From: Polaromonas sp. AER18D-145
Lineage (GTDB): Bacteria > Pseudomonadota > Gammaproteobacteria > Burkholderiales > Burkholderiaceae_C
NCBI RefSeq assembly: GCF_002379095.1
Contig: NZ_NBZV01000028.1
Location: 1-63,189, forward strand
Reading direction: 5' to 3'
DNA: 63,189 nucleotides
This document shows, piece by piece, positions 43,811 to 53,881 of the stretch (the first letter of the stretch is position 1; every line of letters begins with the position of its first letter). A program made the translations under genes and the position numbers. The notes beneath the pieces are model-generated. The model saw only the letters and a program-made list of their open reading frames with translations, ran no database searches and was not told the DNA's origin.

Positions 43811-45028
43811 TCAGTTGGGATTTTCGAAGCGGTCGCCCACTTTCACGCCTTCGCTGACCTCAAGGACCAGCGCATAGGAGAGTTTTTCAAAAGTGCGGAA
43901 AACAATCAACAAGCCATTGCGTTCGTTGGGCAGCTTGATCACTGTTCTGGCAGAGTCCGTGCGGTCAGTGATCCGTTCTCCGCTTCGCAAAATGGCCATC
44001 ACATGGCCCCGCTCCAGCCCGTCGCGGATGCCGCGGTTGATCACAACGACCTGGTTGCCTGCCGCATAACGCACGGCGCTGCCGTAAATCGAGACAATCT
44101 GGCCTTCGGTGGGGAGCTGTGGCGCGCGCGGTACATAACTCAGCAGTTCGCGCGGCGGTTCCGGCACCAGCCGGTCACCAACGCGCATTTCTTCCTTCGC
44201 GACGAGGATGTCGATGGTGGCAGGGATGACCTCATCGACGAGCTTGCCGTCCTTGCCCTTCACGCTGGCGGTGGATTCGCCGCGCACCAGCTCGGCCTTG
44301 CCGAGAAACTGTGCCTCGTAGCCGAGGATTTCGCCGGTGGTGGGGTCTTTCAGCGGTGTGGCATTGCGGAAGACCCGGTAGTCCAGCGGCTCGCCTTTGG
44401 CGGTGCTCAGCGGCTTGCCCGTGTCCTTGCTGCTGTAGAGGCCACGGGCATAGGCGCGGTCGCCGCGACTGAGCAAAACCCGGCCTTCCTGGGCGGCCAC
44501 GATGCGTGGGGCAGTCAAAAACGCAGCTTCGTCGACGATCAGGGCTTCCGACAGAAAGGGTTCAATGGCCTGTGGCGACAGCGTCGGGATGGCGGCATCA
44601 GCCAGCGATTCGTAACGCGTGCGCGGCGATACCCGCACGGTGCCGGGCTGGCCGTCACCGTCGCCCGGACGCCGGGCCCGCAAGGTGGCGCGTCCGCCGG
44701 ATTTGTCCAGGTAGAGCTGCTGACCGGGATAAATCCGGTGCGGATTGCGGATGTCGTCCAGATTCATGCCCCACAACTCGGGCCAGCGCCACGGGGTTTT
44801 CAGGAACATGCCCGAAATGGCCCACAAGGTGTCACCGCGCTTGACGGTGTATTCGTCGGGGGCGTTGGGGGCCAGATCGCTCAGTGGTACGCTGGTTTGG
44901 GCCACCTGGCTGGCCGTGGCCTTCTGGCCGGCGGTGATCGGGAAATTCTGCGCATGCAGGCCTGCGCTGGATGCCAGCAGAGCGGCGGCTATTGAAATCT
45001 TACTGAACCGACCAAAAATATGTTGCAT
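43811..45028 (-). CDS. LysM-domain exported protein
   Basis: 405 residues from ATG 45028, where a signal peptide begins (F-S-K-I-S-I-A-A-A-L-L-A-S-S-A-G-L-H-A-Q). The LysM is at ~60-110 (Y-T-V-K-R-G-D-T-L-W-A-I-S, then I-R-N-P-H-R-I-Y-P-G-Q-Q-L), and a long beta-rich C-terminal region follows. It binds peptidoglycan. It is the LysM gene that regularly lies divergent to def in beta- and gammaproteobacteria and upstream of dprA. A 24-residue longer start (45100) is possible. Confidence 0.9.
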   Translation of the reverse strand: MQHIFGRFSKISIAAALLASSAGLHAQNFPITAGQKATASQVAQTSVPLSDLAPNAPDEYTVKRGDTLWAISGMFLKTPWRWPELWGMNLDDIRNPHRIYPGQQLYLDKSGGRATLRARRPGDGDGQPGTVRVSPRTRYESLADAAIPTLSPQAIEPFLSEALIVDEAAFLTAPRIVAAQEGRVLLSRGDRAYARGLYSSKDTGKPLSTAKGEPLDYRVFRNATPLKDPTTGEILGYEAQFLGKAELVRGESTASVKGKDGKLVDEVIPATIDILVAKEEMRVGDRLVPEPPRELLSYVPRAPQLPTEGQIVSIYGSAVRYAAGNQVVVINRGIRDGLERGHVMAILRSGERITDRTDSARTVIKLPNERNGLLIVFRTFEKLSYALVLEVSEGVKVGDRFENPN

Positions 45029-45216
45029 CTTGAGGCCCTTGGGGCTGGCGCGGCCTTGGGCATCAAGGCCGGACGCCACGTTTTTATCTTGATAAATCAC
45101 TAGCGATTCTGTACTTAAGCCCTTGATTAGGCAACGAATATGCCATTTCGTGACAGCGCGGATGCTGAAAAATGGCGAAAATTAGCGAAAATAGCGACAT
45201 CTGATTGCCTGCCACC

Positions 45217-45738
45217 ATGACCCAACTGACCATTCTTCGTTTCCCTGACCCGCGTCTGCACACCGTTGCCAAGCCTGTGGCGGCGGTGGATGCGCGCATT
45301 CGCACTTTGGTGGGCGACATGCTGGAAACCATGTATGCCGCCGAGGGCATCGGTCTGGCCGCCAGCCAGGTCAACGTTCACGAACGAGTCGTTGTGATCG
45401 ACGTCAGTGAGGGCAGGGACCAGCCGCTGGTGCTGATCAACCCCGAAATCATCTGGTCCAGCCCCGAAACCCAGGTCAATGACGAAGGCTGCCTGTCCGT
45501 GCCCGGCGTGTATGACGGGGTGGAGCGCGCCAGGGCCATCAAGGTGCGGGCGCTAAACCTGGAAGGCGAGCCTCAGACCCATAGCGCCGAGGGCCTGCTG
45601 GCGGTGTGTGTCCAGCACGAGATGGACCACCTGATGGGCAAGGTGTTTGTCGAGTACCTGTCACCGCTCAAGCGCAACCGCATCAAGACCAAGATGATCA
45701 AGCAGAAAAAAGACGAAGAACGCGAATTGGTCCGCTGA
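45217..45738 (+). CDS. def: Peptide deformylase
   Basis: 173 residues from ATG 45217. All three motifs are intact: G-I-G-L-A-A-S-Q at 44-51, E-G-C-L-S-V-P-G at 90-97 with the metal ligand C92, and H134-E-M-D-H138. It removes the formyl group from nascent peptides with iron. It starts the def-fmt-azlC-azlD transcription unit and is divergent from the LysM gene. Confidence 0.97.
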   Translation: MTQLTILRFPDPRLHTVAKPVAAVDARIRTLVGDMLETMYAAEGIGLAASQVNVHERVVVIDVSEGRDQPLVLINPEIIWSSPETQVNDEGCLSVPGVYDGVERARAIKVRALNLEGEPQTHSAEGLLAVCVQHEMDHLMGKVFVEYLSPLKRNRIKTKMIKQKKDEERELVR

Positions 45739-45774
45739 CCCTGGCGCGCCTTGCGCATGGGCGAAAATGCGCGG

Positions 45775-46851
45775 ATGCGCGTCATATTTGCCGGTACCCC
45801 CGAATTCGCCCGTGTGGCCCTCTCGCAGCTGCATGCTGCGGGTTTTGAAATTCCCCTTGTCCTGACCCAGCCGGACCGGCCCGCCGGGCGCGGCATGAAG
45901 CTGCAGGCCTCCAGCGTCAAGCAGTTTGCGCTTGAACAACAGATTCCGGTGCTGCAACCACGCAGCCTGCGGCTCAATGGCAAATACCCCGAAGACGCCG
46001 CGGCCGTGCGCGATGCGCTGGAGGCGGCCCGTGCCGACGTCATGGTGGTCGCCGCCTATGGCCTGATCCTGCCGCAGTGGGTGCTGGACATGATGAGCCG
46101 CGACGAATGCAGCGAAGGGCCGCCCCGAGCAAGTTCAGCCCCCTCGGGGGGCAGCGAACCACACGCAGTGGGGAGCGTGGGGGCGCATAAATGGGGCTGC
46201 CTGAATATTCACGCCTCCCTGCTGCCGCGCTGGCGCGGCGCGGCGCCGATTCACCGTGCCATTGAGGCGGGTGACAGCGAGACCGGCATCACGCTGATGC
46301 AGATGGATGCCGGGCTGGACACCGGTGACATGCTGCTGGTTGAAAAGCTTCCGATTGCACCCGGGGACAGCACCGGCACCCTGCACGACAAACTGGCTGC
46401 CCTGGGAGGCCGGCTCGTGGTCGAGGGGCTGGACCTCGCGGCCTGCGGCGGGCTCCGGCCCGTGCCGCAGCCCGGGGAAGGCATCACCTACGCGCACAAA
46501 ATCGAAAAACACGAGGCCGCCATTGACTGGCGGCAAAGCGCCACCGTGATCGAGCGGCGGATACGCGCTTTCAACCCCTTTCCGGGCGCGGCGAGTGCCC
46601 TGGGCGGCGACACGGTCAAGTTCTGGCGGGCCGTGGTGGTGCCCGGTGTCCAGCGGCCGGAAGCGGCCGCGCCGGGCCAGATTCTCGCCGTCAGCCCGGA
46701 CGGCGTGGACGTTGCGACGGGTGACGGCGTGGTGCGCGCCACCCGGCTGCAAAAGCCCGGTGGCAAGCCGCTGGATGCCGCCGAGTTCGTCCGTGGTTTT
46801 GCGTTGCAGCCCGGCATGGTTTTTCAGGCCAGTCCGGAGAAGCGCGCTTGA
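45775..46851 (+). CDS. fmt: Methionyl-tRNA formyltransferase with repeat insertion
   Basis: 358 residues from ATG 45775 ([11 protein letters not shown]). The N-terminal formyltransferase domain contains [18 protein letters not shown], with N, H and D catalytic residues present. The C-terminal OB-like domain is complete. Residues ~109-138 ([13 protein letters not shown]...) come from a family A repeat and do not exist in normal Fmt, which is ~310-320 residues. They lie in the loop just before the active-site strand, so folding must tolerate them. Confidence 0.93.
   Translation: MRVIFAGTPEFARVALSQLHAAGFEIPLVLTQPDRPAGRGMKLQASSVKQFALEQQIPVLQPRSLRLNGKYPEDAAAVRDALEAARADVMVVAAYGLILPQWVLDMMSRDECSEGPPRASSAPSGGSEPHAVGSVGAHKWGCLNIHASLLPRWRGAAPIHRAIEAGDSETGITLMQMDAGLDTGDMLLVEKLPIAPGDSTGTLHDKLAALGGRLVVEGLDLAACGGLRPVPQPGEGITYAHKIEKHEAAIDWRQSATVIERRIRAFNPFPGAASALGGDTVKFWRAVVVPGVQRPEAAAPGQILAVSPDGVDVATGDGVVRATRLQKPGGKPLDAAEFVRGFALQPGMVFQASPEKRA
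46111..46187. repeat. Dispersed repeat family A, copy 5, inside fmt
   Basis: GGGCCGCCCCGAGCAAG, CCCCCTCGGGGGGCAG and CACGCAGTGGGGAGCG lie within fmt and keep its frame. Confidence 0.75.
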
Positions 46852-47597
46852 CGGCCCCGCTGTTCCGGCATCCCGAGTTTCGCCAGGGCATGCGCGACAT
46901 GGCGTCCGCCGCCGCCGGTACAGCCGCTTGGGGCCTGATGACCGGTGTGGCCATGGTCAAGTCGGGGATGAGCCTGTTTGAGGCGGTGCTGATGGGGGTG
47001 ATCGTGTTTGCCGGCAGCTCGCAGCTTGCCGCCGTGCCGCTGATTCTTGCCGGCGCGCCCCTGTGGGTGATTCTGGCCACCGCGGCCTGCGTCAATTTGC
47101 GTTTTGTCGTGTTCAGCGCCCATCTGCGGCCTTACCTCATGCACCAGCCACTCTGGCGGCGCCTGGCCAGCGGCTATTTCACGGCCGATCTCAGTTATGT
47201 GATGTTCACCAACCGCCACCCGCATCCGGTGCCCTCTGATGACAAGGAGGCGTTGCGTGCCCAGGAGGCCTACCTGGCCGGAAACTGCGCCCTGACCTGG
47301 CTCAGCTGGGTGGTGCCCAGCCTGCTGGGCATTGCGCTGGCCAATGCGATTCCGCTGTCCTGGGGGCTGGGTTTCGCCGGCATCCTGGCCCTGCTCGGGG
47401 TCATGTGTTCGCTGGCGAGCAGCCGCCTGCGTGTGGTGTCCGCCGGGGTGGCCGGCGCAGCGGCGGTGGCGGCCTTTGCCCTGCCGCTCAAGCTCAACAT
47501 CCTGGTCGCGATTGCCGCGGCGGTGGCGGTCTGCCTGATGCTGGAAAAACCGGCAGCGCCAGCGGCGCCGTTGCCCACGACGAAGGGGGCGGCATGA
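46848..47597 (+). CDS. azlC: AzlC-family branched-chain amino acid permease, large subunit
   Basis: 249 residues from TTG 46848, overlapping the fmt stop; GGAG lies 7 nt upstream. There are about seven hydrophobic segments. A-G-S-S-Q-L-A-A and N-L-R-F-V-V-F-S are AzlC hallmarks. With AzlD it exports branched-chain and some aromatic amino acids. Coupling to def-fmt is common in this order of bacteria. Confidence 0.93.
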   Translation: MTAPLFRHPEFRQGMRDMASAAAGTAAWGLMTGVAMVKSGMSLFEAVLMGVIVFAGSSQLAAVPLILAGAPLWVILATAACVNLRFVVFSAHLRPYLMHQPLWRRLASGYFTADLSYVMFTNRHPHPVPSDDKEALRAQEAYLAGNCALTWLSWVVPSLLGIALANAIPLSWGLGFAGILALLGVMCSLASSRLRVVSAGVAGAAAVAAFALPLKLNILVAIAAAVAVCLMLEKPAAPAAPLPTTKGAA

Positions 47598-47923
47598 CCG
47601 ATGCCTGGACCGTGCTCACCATCGTTGGGCTGGCGCTGGTCACGGTGATCACGCGCTCGTTTTTCTTCATGTCCAGCAAGCCCTGGACCCTGCCGCCCTG
47701 GGTGCAGCGCGGCCTGCACTATGCGCCGATCGCGGCCCTGGCGGCCGTCATCATTCCCGAGATCGTGATGACGCAGGGGCAACTCATCGACACCTGGCGG
47801 GACGCCCGCCTGTTTGCCGCACTGGCCGGCGTGGCCTGGTTTGTCTGGCGCCGTGGCGTTCTGGGCACCATCATCGCCGGCATGGCGGTCTACCTGCCCC
47901 TGCACATCGGACTGGGCTGGTGA
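47594..47923 (+). CDS. azlD: AzlD-family small permease subunit
   Basis: 109 residues, four TMs, with the conserved T-R-S-F-F-F and Y-A-P-I-A-A-L-A-A-V-I-I-P-E. The ATG overlaps the azlC stop by 4 nt. It completes the two-subunit amino acid exporter. Confidence 0.92.
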   Translation: MTDAWTVLTIVGLALVTVITRSFFFMSSKPWTLPPWVQRGLHYAPIAALAAVIIPEIVMTQGQLIDTWRDARLFAALAGVAWFVWRRGVLGTIIAGMAVYLPLHIGLGW

Positions 47924-47926
47924 AAC

Positions 47927-48052
47927 TGGCCCCCACGGTCGCTCACTGCGTGTAGCTCCCTGCCCCCCGAGGGGGCCGCTGCGCCTGCGGCCCGGCAAAG
48001 CCGGTTCCGCAGCCCTGGCTTGAAGGGAAAAGATTCTCACGGTCGCTCGCTA
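47927..48052. repeat. Dispersed repeat family A, copy 6
   Basis: GGCCCCCACGGTCGCTCAC, CTGCCCCCCGAGGGGGCCG and TGCGGCCCGGCAAAGCCGG occupy the gap between azlD and pgk in the orientation opposite to copy 4. After it, TACAAT at 48120-48125 could be the pgk -10 box; no good -35 is visible. Confidence 0.75.
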
Positions 48053-48170
48053 TCCCGGGGGCCTTTTCCCTTGGGGCGGCCAAGCGGCAACCCCTGCCCA
48101 GGCACCGGGACGGCGCACCTACAATTTGGGGTCTTGGGCGCGTTGACCCAACCCTTCACTGCGAGCTTTC

Positions 48171-49364
48171 ATGAACTTCATTCGTTTCTCCGATCTGTGC
48201 GCCCAGGGCCTTGTCAAGGGCCAGCGTGTCTTCATTCGCGCCGATCTCAATGTGCCGCAGGATGACAGCGGCCACATCACCGAGGACACCCGCATCCGCG
48301 CCTCGATTCCCTGCATTCAGATGGCCCTTAGCGCCGGCGCCGCGGTGATGGTGACCTCCCACTTGGGCCGGCCGACCGAAGGGCAGTTCAAGCCCGAGGA
48401 CTCCCTCGCGCCGGTAGCGAAGCGCCTGGGCGAACTGATGCAGCGCGAGGTGCCGCTGAAGTCCGGCTGGGTTGACGGCGTGGACGTGGCGCCCGGCCAG
48501 CTCGTGCTGCTGGAGAACTGCCGCGTCAACCCCGGCGAGAAAAAGAACGACGAGGCGCTGGCCCGCAAGATGGCCGCGCTCTGCGATATTTTTGTGCACG
48601 ACGCCTTCGGCACGGCGCATCGCGCCGAGGCCTCGACCTACGGCATTGCGCAGTTTGCCAAAGTGGCCAGCGCCGGCCCGCTGCTGGCGGCCGAAATGGA
48701 TGCAATCTCCAAGGCCCTCGCCAACCCGAAGCGACCGCTGGTGGCCATCGTGGCCGGCAGCAAGGTGTCGACCAAGCTGACCATTCTCCAGGCGCTGGCC
48801 GGCAAGGTGGACCAGCTGATTGTGGGCGGCGGCATTGCCAACACCTTCATGCTGGCCAACGGCCTGCCCATCGGCAAGAGCCTGGCGGAGCGCGAACTGC
48901 TCGACGAGGCCCGGGCGGTGATGGCGGCCATGAAGGCGCGCGGCGCCGAGGTGCCTGTGCCGACCGATGTGGTGACCGCCAAGACCTTCAGTGCCGACGC
49001 GCCCGCCACCGTCAAGGCGGCCGCCGATGTGGCGGACGACGACCTGATCCTGGACATTGGCCCGCAAACCGCGAAAAAGCTGGCCGATCAGCTGATGGCC
49101 GCCGGCACCATTGTCTGGAACGGCCCGGTGGGCGTGTTCGAGTTTGCCGCCTTTGAAGGCGGCACCCAAACCATCGCCCGGGCGATTGCCGCCAGCCCCG
49201 CCTTCAGCATCGCCGGCGGCGGCGACACGCTGGCCGCCATTGCCAAATACGGGATCGAGAAAGACGTGGGCTACATCTCCACCGGCGGCGGCGCCTTTCT
49301 CGAAGTGCTGGAAGGCAAGACCCTGCCGGCTTTCGAGATCCTGCAGAAGCGGGCGGCGGGCTGA
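48171..49364 (+). CDS. pgk: Phosphoglycerate kinase
   Basis: 397 residues. The N-domain substrate loop R-A-D-L-N-V-P-Q and S-H-L-G-R-P are present. The C-domain nucleotide site has [16 protein letters not shown] and the closing G-G-G-D-T. It makes ATP and 3-phosphoglycerate in glycolysis. The pgk-dapA-like-pyk-...-fba order groups glycolytic genes, as is common in Burkholderiales. Confidence 0.98.
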   Translation: MNFIRFSDLCAQGLVKGQRVFIRADLNVPQDDSGHITEDTRIRASIPCIQMALSAGAAVMVTSHLGRPTEGQFKPEDSLAPVAKRLGELMQREVPLKSGWVDGVDVAPGQLVLLENCRVNPGEKKNDEALARKMAALCDIFVHDAFGTAHRAEASTYGIAQFAKVASAGPLLAAEMDAISKALANPKRPLVAIVAGSKVSTKLTILQALAGKVDQLIVGGGIANTFMLANGLPIGKSLAERELLDEARAVMAAMKARGAEVPVPTDVVTAKTFSADAPATVKAAADVADDDLILDIGPQTAKKLADQLMAAGTIVWNGPVGVFEFAAFEGGTQTIARAIAASPAFSIAGGGDTLAAIAKYGIEKDVGYISTGGGAFLEVLEGKTLPAFEILQKRAAG

Positions 49365-49377
49365 GCCGGCGCGGTGT

Positions 49378-49436
49378 TAGCTATTAAAAATATAGCAATA
49401 CTCGCAATCAGGGCGGGCGATGGAGGCTGTTTTTCC
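49378..49436 (+). repeat. Dispersed repeat family B, copy 7
   Basis: AGCTATTAAAAATATAGC, then CGCAATCAGGGCG, GATGGAGGC and TGTTTTT, after the pgk stop. Confidence 0.7.
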
Positions 49437-49478
49437 TGAATTCCCCCCGATCCACGGATACCTGCCGGGAGTTTGCAG

Positions 49479-50360
49479 ATGACGGATTTTCACGGTGTTT
49501 TTCCCTATCTGGTGTCGCCCATTGACGCCGACGGGGAGGTCAAGGCGCAGGTCCTGACGCGCCTTTGCCAGGACCTGATGGCTGCCGGCGTGCATGGCCT
49601 GACGCCGCTGGGATCGACCGGCGAATTTGCCTACCTCAACCCGGCGCAACGGCGCCGGGTGGTGGAGGTGGTGGTGCAGGCGGCCGGCCGGCAGGTGCCG
49701 GTGGTGGCCGGTGTGGCAGCCACCACCATCGTCGACGCCGTCGGCCAGGCCCGGGAGTACGAGCGCATGGGCTGCGACGGCATCCTGGCGGTGCTGGAAG
49801 CGTATTTTCCCGTGGACGACGAAGGGGTCTACCAGTACTTCAAGGCGATTGCCGATGCCGTGTTGTTGCCGGTGGTGATCTACACCAATCCGAATTTCCA
49901 GCGCTCCGATCTCAAGCTGCCGGTCATCGGGCGGCTCAGCCACATCCCCAACATCCGTTATATCAAGGACGCCTCCTTCAACACCGGGCGCCTGCTGTCG
50001 ATCATGAATGTCGTTGAGGGCCGGATGGAGGTTTTTGCCGCGTCGTCGCATGTGCCTGCGACCGTGATGCTGATGGGGGGCGCGGGCTGGATGGCCGGGC
50101 CGGCCTGCCTGGTTCCCCGGCAGAGCATCGCGTTGTACGACCTGTGCCGGGCCGGTCAATGGAGCGAGGCCATGGCCTTGCAGCGCAGGCTCTGGAGCAT
50201 CAACCAGGTGTTTGCCACGTTCAACCTGGCGGCCTGCATCAAGGCCGGCCTTGCCCTGCAGGGGTATGAGGTCGGCCATCCCCTGGCGCCGCAGGCACCG
50301 TTGTCGACGGATGGTGTGGAAACGGTGCGCCGGGTCCTGTGCGAGCTGGGCGCGCTGTAA
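49479..50360 (+). CDS. Dihydrodipicolinate synthase/N-acetylneuraminate lyase family aldolase
   Basis: 293 residues from ATG 49479, with GGGAG 7 nt before. The TIM-barrel class I aldolase motifs are L-G-S-T-G-E (pyruvate carboxylate binding), I-Y-T-N-P (Tyr) and Y-I-K-D-A-S (Schiff-base Lys). S-T replaces the T-T pair of true DapA, and the lysine operon is absent. It is therefore a DapA paralogue acting on another 2-oxo-acid aldol. Its place between pgk and pyk suggests it feeds or drains the pyruvate pool. Confidence 0.85.
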   Translation: MTDFHGVFPYLVSPIDADGEVKAQVLTRLCQDLMAAGVHGLTPLGSTGEFAYLNPAQRRRVVEVVVQAAGRQVPVVAGVAATTIVDAVGQAREYERMGCDGILAVLEAYFPVDDEGVYQYFKAIADAVLLPVVIYTNPNFQRSDLKLPVIGRLSHIPNIRYIKDASFNTGRLLSIMNVVEGRMEVFAASSHVPATVMLMGGAGWMAGPACLVPRQSIALYDLCRAGQWSEAMALQRRLWSINQVFATFNLAACIKAGLALQGYEVGHPLAPQAPLSTDGVETVRRVLCELGAL

Positions 50361-50462
50361 CCAGCCTGTTGCGCATCGGGCGGGGCCTGCTCGGCGCGCC
50401 CGGTGTACCCGGCCTGTAACCGGTTCCGTGTGAGAATCGTCACTAAATTACAGGAGACATCC

Positions 50463-51896
50463 ATGCCACGCCGCGCCACCAAAATTGTTGCCACCTTGGG
50501 CCCCGCCTCGAGCGATCCGGCGCTGCTTGAAAAAATGATACGTGCGGGCGTCAACGTGGTGCGCCTCAATTTCAGCCATGGCACGGCGCAGGACCACATC
50601 GACCGGGCCGGGCTGGTGCGCGAGGCGGCCCAGCGGGCCGGCCGCGAGGTGGCCATCATGGCGGACCTGCAGGGACCGAAAATCCGCGTCGGCAAATTTG
50701 CCGAGGGCAAGGTTCTGCTGGTGCCCGGCGCCAAGTTCGTGCTCGATGCCTCGCGGACCGAGCCGGGCGACATCAAGGGTGTGGGGCTGGACTACAAGGA
50801 GTTGCCGCGTGACGTGAAAGCCGGCGACCTGCTGCTGCTCAACGACGGCCTGATTGTGTTGACCATCGACGCGGTGCGCGGCGAGGAGGTCCACACCACC
50901 GTCAAGCTTGGCGGTGAACTCTCCAACAACAAGGGCATCAACAAAAAGGGCGGCGGCCTGACCGCGCCCGCGCTGACCGCCAAGGACATGGAAGACATCC
51001 GGACCGCCATGAGTTTCCAGGCGGACTATGTAGCGGTGAGTTTTCCGAAAAACGCCACCGACATGGAAATGGCGCGCCAGCTCTGCAATGTAGCCGCCGC
51101 GCCGTACAAACACAAGCCCGGCCTGATTGCCAAGATCGAACGCGCCGAAGCCATTCCCAACCTCGAAGATATCCTGCGGGTCAGCGACGGCATCATGGTC
51201 GCGCGCGGCGACCTTGCGGTGGAAGTCGGCAACGCCGCCGTGCCGGCGCTGCAAAAACGCATGATCAAGATGGCGCGCGCCATGGACAAACTCGTCATCA
51301 CCGCCACGCAGATGATGGAAAGCATGATCTTCAACCCGGTGCCGACGCGCGCCGAGGTCAGCGACGTGGCCAATGCCGTGCTCGACGGGACCGACGCCGT
51401 GATGCTGAGCGCAGAAACAGCCGCGGGCAATTACCCGCTCGAGACCATCGAGGAAATGGCCAACATCTGCCTGGAAGCGGAAAAAGCCGAATACGCGGCG
51501 CTGGACGCCGACTTCAGCGGCAAGACCTTCACGCGCATTGACCAGTCGATCGCCATGGGGGCGCTGTTCACGGCCCACCACCTGGGCGCCAAGGCCATCG
51601 TGGCGCTGACCGACAGCGGCTCCACGCCGCTGTGGATGAGCCGCCACGACATCCGCGTCCCGATCTACGCGCTCACACCGCGCCTGGCGACGCAGCGCAA
51701 GATGGCGCTGTACCGCAATGTGCGCCCGCTGCTGATGGACACCAGCGCCGACCGCGACACCGCGCTGGAACAGGCCGAAGGGCACCTGCTGCGCCGCGAC
51801 ATCGTGCAAAGCGGCGACGTGTATGCCATCACCTGCGGCGAACCCATGGGTGCCCCTGGCGGCACCAACATGCTCAAGATCTGCCGGGTGGCCTGA
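50463..51896 (+). CDS. pyk: Pyruvate kinase
   Basis: 477 residues from ATG 50463, preceded by AGGAG. N-terminal R-A-T-K-I-V-A-T-L-G-P-A-S, K-I-E-R-A-E-A (catalytic Lys/Glu), M-V-A-R-G-D-L-A-V-E and the allosteric C-domain L-T-D-S-G-S-T-P. It makes ATP and pyruvate. A 161-bp palindrome begins at its stop codon. Confidence 0.98.
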   Translation: MPRRATKIVATLGPASSDPALLEKMIRAGVNVVRLNFSHGTAQDHIDRAGLVREAAQRAGREVAIMADLQGPKIRVGKFAEGKVLLVPGAKFVLDASRTEPGDIKGVGLDYKELPRDVKAGDLLLLNDGLIVLTIDAVRGEEVHTTVKLGGELSNNKGINKKGGGLTAPALTAKDMEDIRTAMSFQADYVAVSFPKNATDMEMARQLCNVAAAPYKHKPGLIAKIERAEAIPNLEDILRVSDGIMVARGDLAVEVGNAAVPALQKRMIKMARAMDKLVITATQMMESMIFNPVPTRAEVSDVANAVLDGTDAVMLSAETAAGNYPLETIEEMANICLEAEKAEYAALDADFSGKTFTRIDQSIAMGALFTAHHLGAKAIVALTDSGSTPLWMSRHDIRVPIYALTPRLATQRKMALYRNVRPLLMDTSADRDTALEQAEGHLLRRDIVQSGDVYAITCGEPMGAPGGTNMLKICRVA

Positions 51897-52056
51897 GAGG
51901 CTGAGAGTCTTTTGTTCCTACCCGCTTATCACGCCAAAACGCACCCACTCGTCGTTGCAAATGCGCGCCATAGCCCGAGCTATGGCTGTGCTTTGCGCCT
52001 CGATTGGGTACGTTTTGACGCGCTACTCGGACACGACCAAAAAACTCTCAGCCTCT
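51896..52056. repeat. 161-bp near-perfect palindrome after pyk
   Basis: Two ~78-nt arms match closely around an AGCCCGAGCT center. Outer ends are AGAGGCTGAGAG and CTCTCAGCCTCT; inner blocks are CCAAAACG with CGTTTTG, ACCCA with TGGGT, and CATAGC with GCTATG. In RNA it would be one long stem of ~70 bp. It likely terminates pyk transcription and may be a third mobile or dispersed repeat. The remaining bases to 52149 show nothing. Confidence 0.8.
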
Positions 52057-52149
52057 GAGCGGGCGGGCCCCCGGGGCCGGCACGGGTGCGGGCGCCCAAG
52101 CCGGTGCCCGCTGAATCCACGGCAGCCGGGCGTGCGTATCCCCGGTTCA

Positions 52150-53028
52150 ATGCACACCACGGATTTCCCTTTGCCAAGACGCTCGCTATTGGCCATGCTG
52201 TCCGCGCTGCTCACTGCCTGCTCGGCAGTGGACCTGCTCAACGCCACCGTTTCCACCGACACCTACCGGCGCACCCAGGGCCTGCCCTATGGCGACCACC
52301 CGCGCCAGCGGCTGGATGTCTATCAGCCTGTTGGCGGCACCGGCCAGGCGCCGATGGTGGTGTTTTTTTATGGTGGCAGCTGGTCCTCGGGTGAACGCGC
52401 TGACTACCGCTTTGTCGGGGAGGCGCTGGCTGCAAGCGGCATCGTGGCGGTAATCGCGGACTACCGCCTGAGCCCCGCCTTCCCCTACCCTGCTTTTGTT
52501 CAGGACAGTGCGCGTGCCGTGGGCTGGGCGGTGGCGCATGGGGCCGAACATGGCGCCGATCTTGCCCGGATTTTTGTGATGGGACACAGCGCCGGCGCCT
52601 ACAACGCGGCCATGGTGGCGCTGGATCCGCGCTGGCTGGCCGCCGAGGGGCTGAAGCCCTCGCGCCTGGCGGGATGGATAGGCCTGGCCGGTCCCTACGA
52701 TTTCCTGCCGATTGGCGATCGCCAGACCCAGGTGGCCTTTGACTGGCCGCGCACGCCGGTCGACAGCCAGCCGCTGTTCCATGCATCGCCGGCGTCGCCG
52801 CCGGCCTTGCTGCTGGCGCCCGCCGCCGACCGCGTGGTCAATTCCCGGCGCAGCACCGTGGCCCTGGCCCGGCGGCTCCAGAGCAGTGGTGTGTATGTGG
52901 AGTCTGCGCTGTTTGACAGCGTCAGCCACGTCACCCTGGTGGCTTCCCTGGCCTCGGTTCTCAGAGGCCGGGCGCCTGTGCTTGAGCGTGTCTCGGCTTT
53001 TGTGAAGTCAGTCGGGCAAGCCAGGTGA
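52150..53028 (+). CDS. Alpha/beta hydrolase lipoprotein
   Basis: 292 residues from ATG 52150. There is a lipobox-like L-L-T-A-C early in the mature part. The oxyanion motif is F-Y-G-G-S-W, the nucleophile elbow is G-H-S-A-G, and Asp and His occur at the end (A-P-A-A-D-R-V, S-V-S-H-V-T-L). It is a BD-FAE/esterase-type hydrolase; the substrate is unknown. The final ~68 nt overlap the convergent PAP2 gene. An open frame continues upstream through the palindrome but is not coding. Confidence 0.85.
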   Translation: MHTTDFPLPRRSLLAMLSALLTACSAVDLLNATVSTDTYRRTQGLPYGDHPRQRLDVYQPVGGTGQAPMVVFFYGGSWSSGERADYRFVGEALAASGIVAVIADYRLSPAFPYPAFVQDSARAVGWAVAHGAEHGADLARIFVMGHSAGAYNAAMVALDPRWLAAEGLKPSRLAGWIGLAGPYDFLPIGDRQTQVAFDWPRTPVDSQPLFHASPASPPALLLAPAADRVVNSRRSTVALARRLQSSGVYVESALFDSVSHVTLVASLASVLRGRAPVLERVSAFVKSVGQAR

Positions 53029-53692
53029 ATCCGAGGTCCAGCCCGGCAGCGCTGGCCCAGCAGAACCAGGCGGTCCAGAAGGTGTGGCTCATGTAGTGGG
53101 CGCCGCGCACCTGCTGCGCCAGTCCCAGCAGCAGGCCGGCCAGCATGGAACCCAGCAACCAGCGGCGAGCCGTTGCGGGCAGGGCATGCCGGAACGCAAA
53201 AAAGCCGCCGACAAAGGCAAAACCCGCCGAGGCGTGACCGGCCGGAAAGCAGCCACCGTCCCCGCCGTCCCTGACGCCCCAGGCCCAGTGTGAGACATAG
53301 CTGGCCACGCCGCCGAATTCCTGCAGGCTCCAGGGGCAGCTGCTGTGGCTGTGCAGCTTGATGTTGGACACCACCAGCAAAGCCAACAACGTGGTCAGGG
53401 CCAACTGGGCGCGGCGCGGGGCGGGCAGCCGCCGCAGCGTGCCGGCAGGCCGGGCGATGCCAACCAGCAGCGCCCCTTCGAACAACCAGGGCAGCGGGCG
53501 CATGTCGTCGTGCAGCACGCCGCGCCAGAACCAGTGGTTTTCGAGGGCAAAGCCGCTGGCCGACCCAAACCAGCGCGCCAGGGTCAGGTCCAGTCCCGAA
53601 GCATCCCAGGCCAGCAAGACAAGAAAGCTGGCAAGGGACCAGAAAAGAAGACGCGACGGGCTGGAAGCGGCTGGGCTGCGGGAGGCGTTCAT
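52961..53692 (-). CDS. PAP2-family membrane phosphatase
   Basis: 243 residues with about six TMs. The PAP2 signature is complete: a Lys-containing first motif in N-I-K-L-H-S-H-S, G-C-F-P-A-G-H-A-S-A-G-F, then R-G-A-H-Y-M-S-H-T-F-W. It dephosphorylates a lipid phosphate, such as phosphatidate or undecaprenyl pyrophosphate, or lipid A (LpxE-like). It overlaps the hydrolase gene at the 3' end. Confidence 0.85.
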   Translation of the reverse strand: MNASRSPAASSPSRLLFWSLASFLVLLAWDASGLDLTLARWFGSASGFALENHWFWRGVLHDDMRPLPWLFEGALLVGIARPAGTLRRLPAPRRAQLALTTLLALLVVSNIKLHSHSSCPWSLQEFGGVASYVSHWAWGVRDGGDGGCFPAGHASAGFAFVGGFFAFRHALPATARRWLLGSMLAGLLLGLAQQVRGAHYMSHTFWTAWFCWASAAGLDLGFTWLARLTSQKPRHAQAQAPGL

Positions 53693-53881
53693 CTGGGGGT
53701 GGGTGGTGCAAGAAGGACCGACGATAGCCCTGTCCGCCTTAAATCAGGCTTAATCCCCGCGCGACTGGCGAGGGCGCGCGACGGTCCGCGTCGGGCTTGT
53801 CCTACGCCTTTGCCCCTTCCAGGCTGACGCAGGAAGGCCTTCGAGAGGCCGCCCAAGGGTTTCGCGGGACGACATGGCGGG

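Noticed and set aside
45029..45100. Longer LysM protein start
   Set aside because: The extra 24 residues are charged and would bury the signal peptide.
51823..52149. Upstream extension of the alpha/beta hydrolase frame
   Set aside because: It reads through the end of pyk and the palindrome; the lipoprotein signal starts at 52150.
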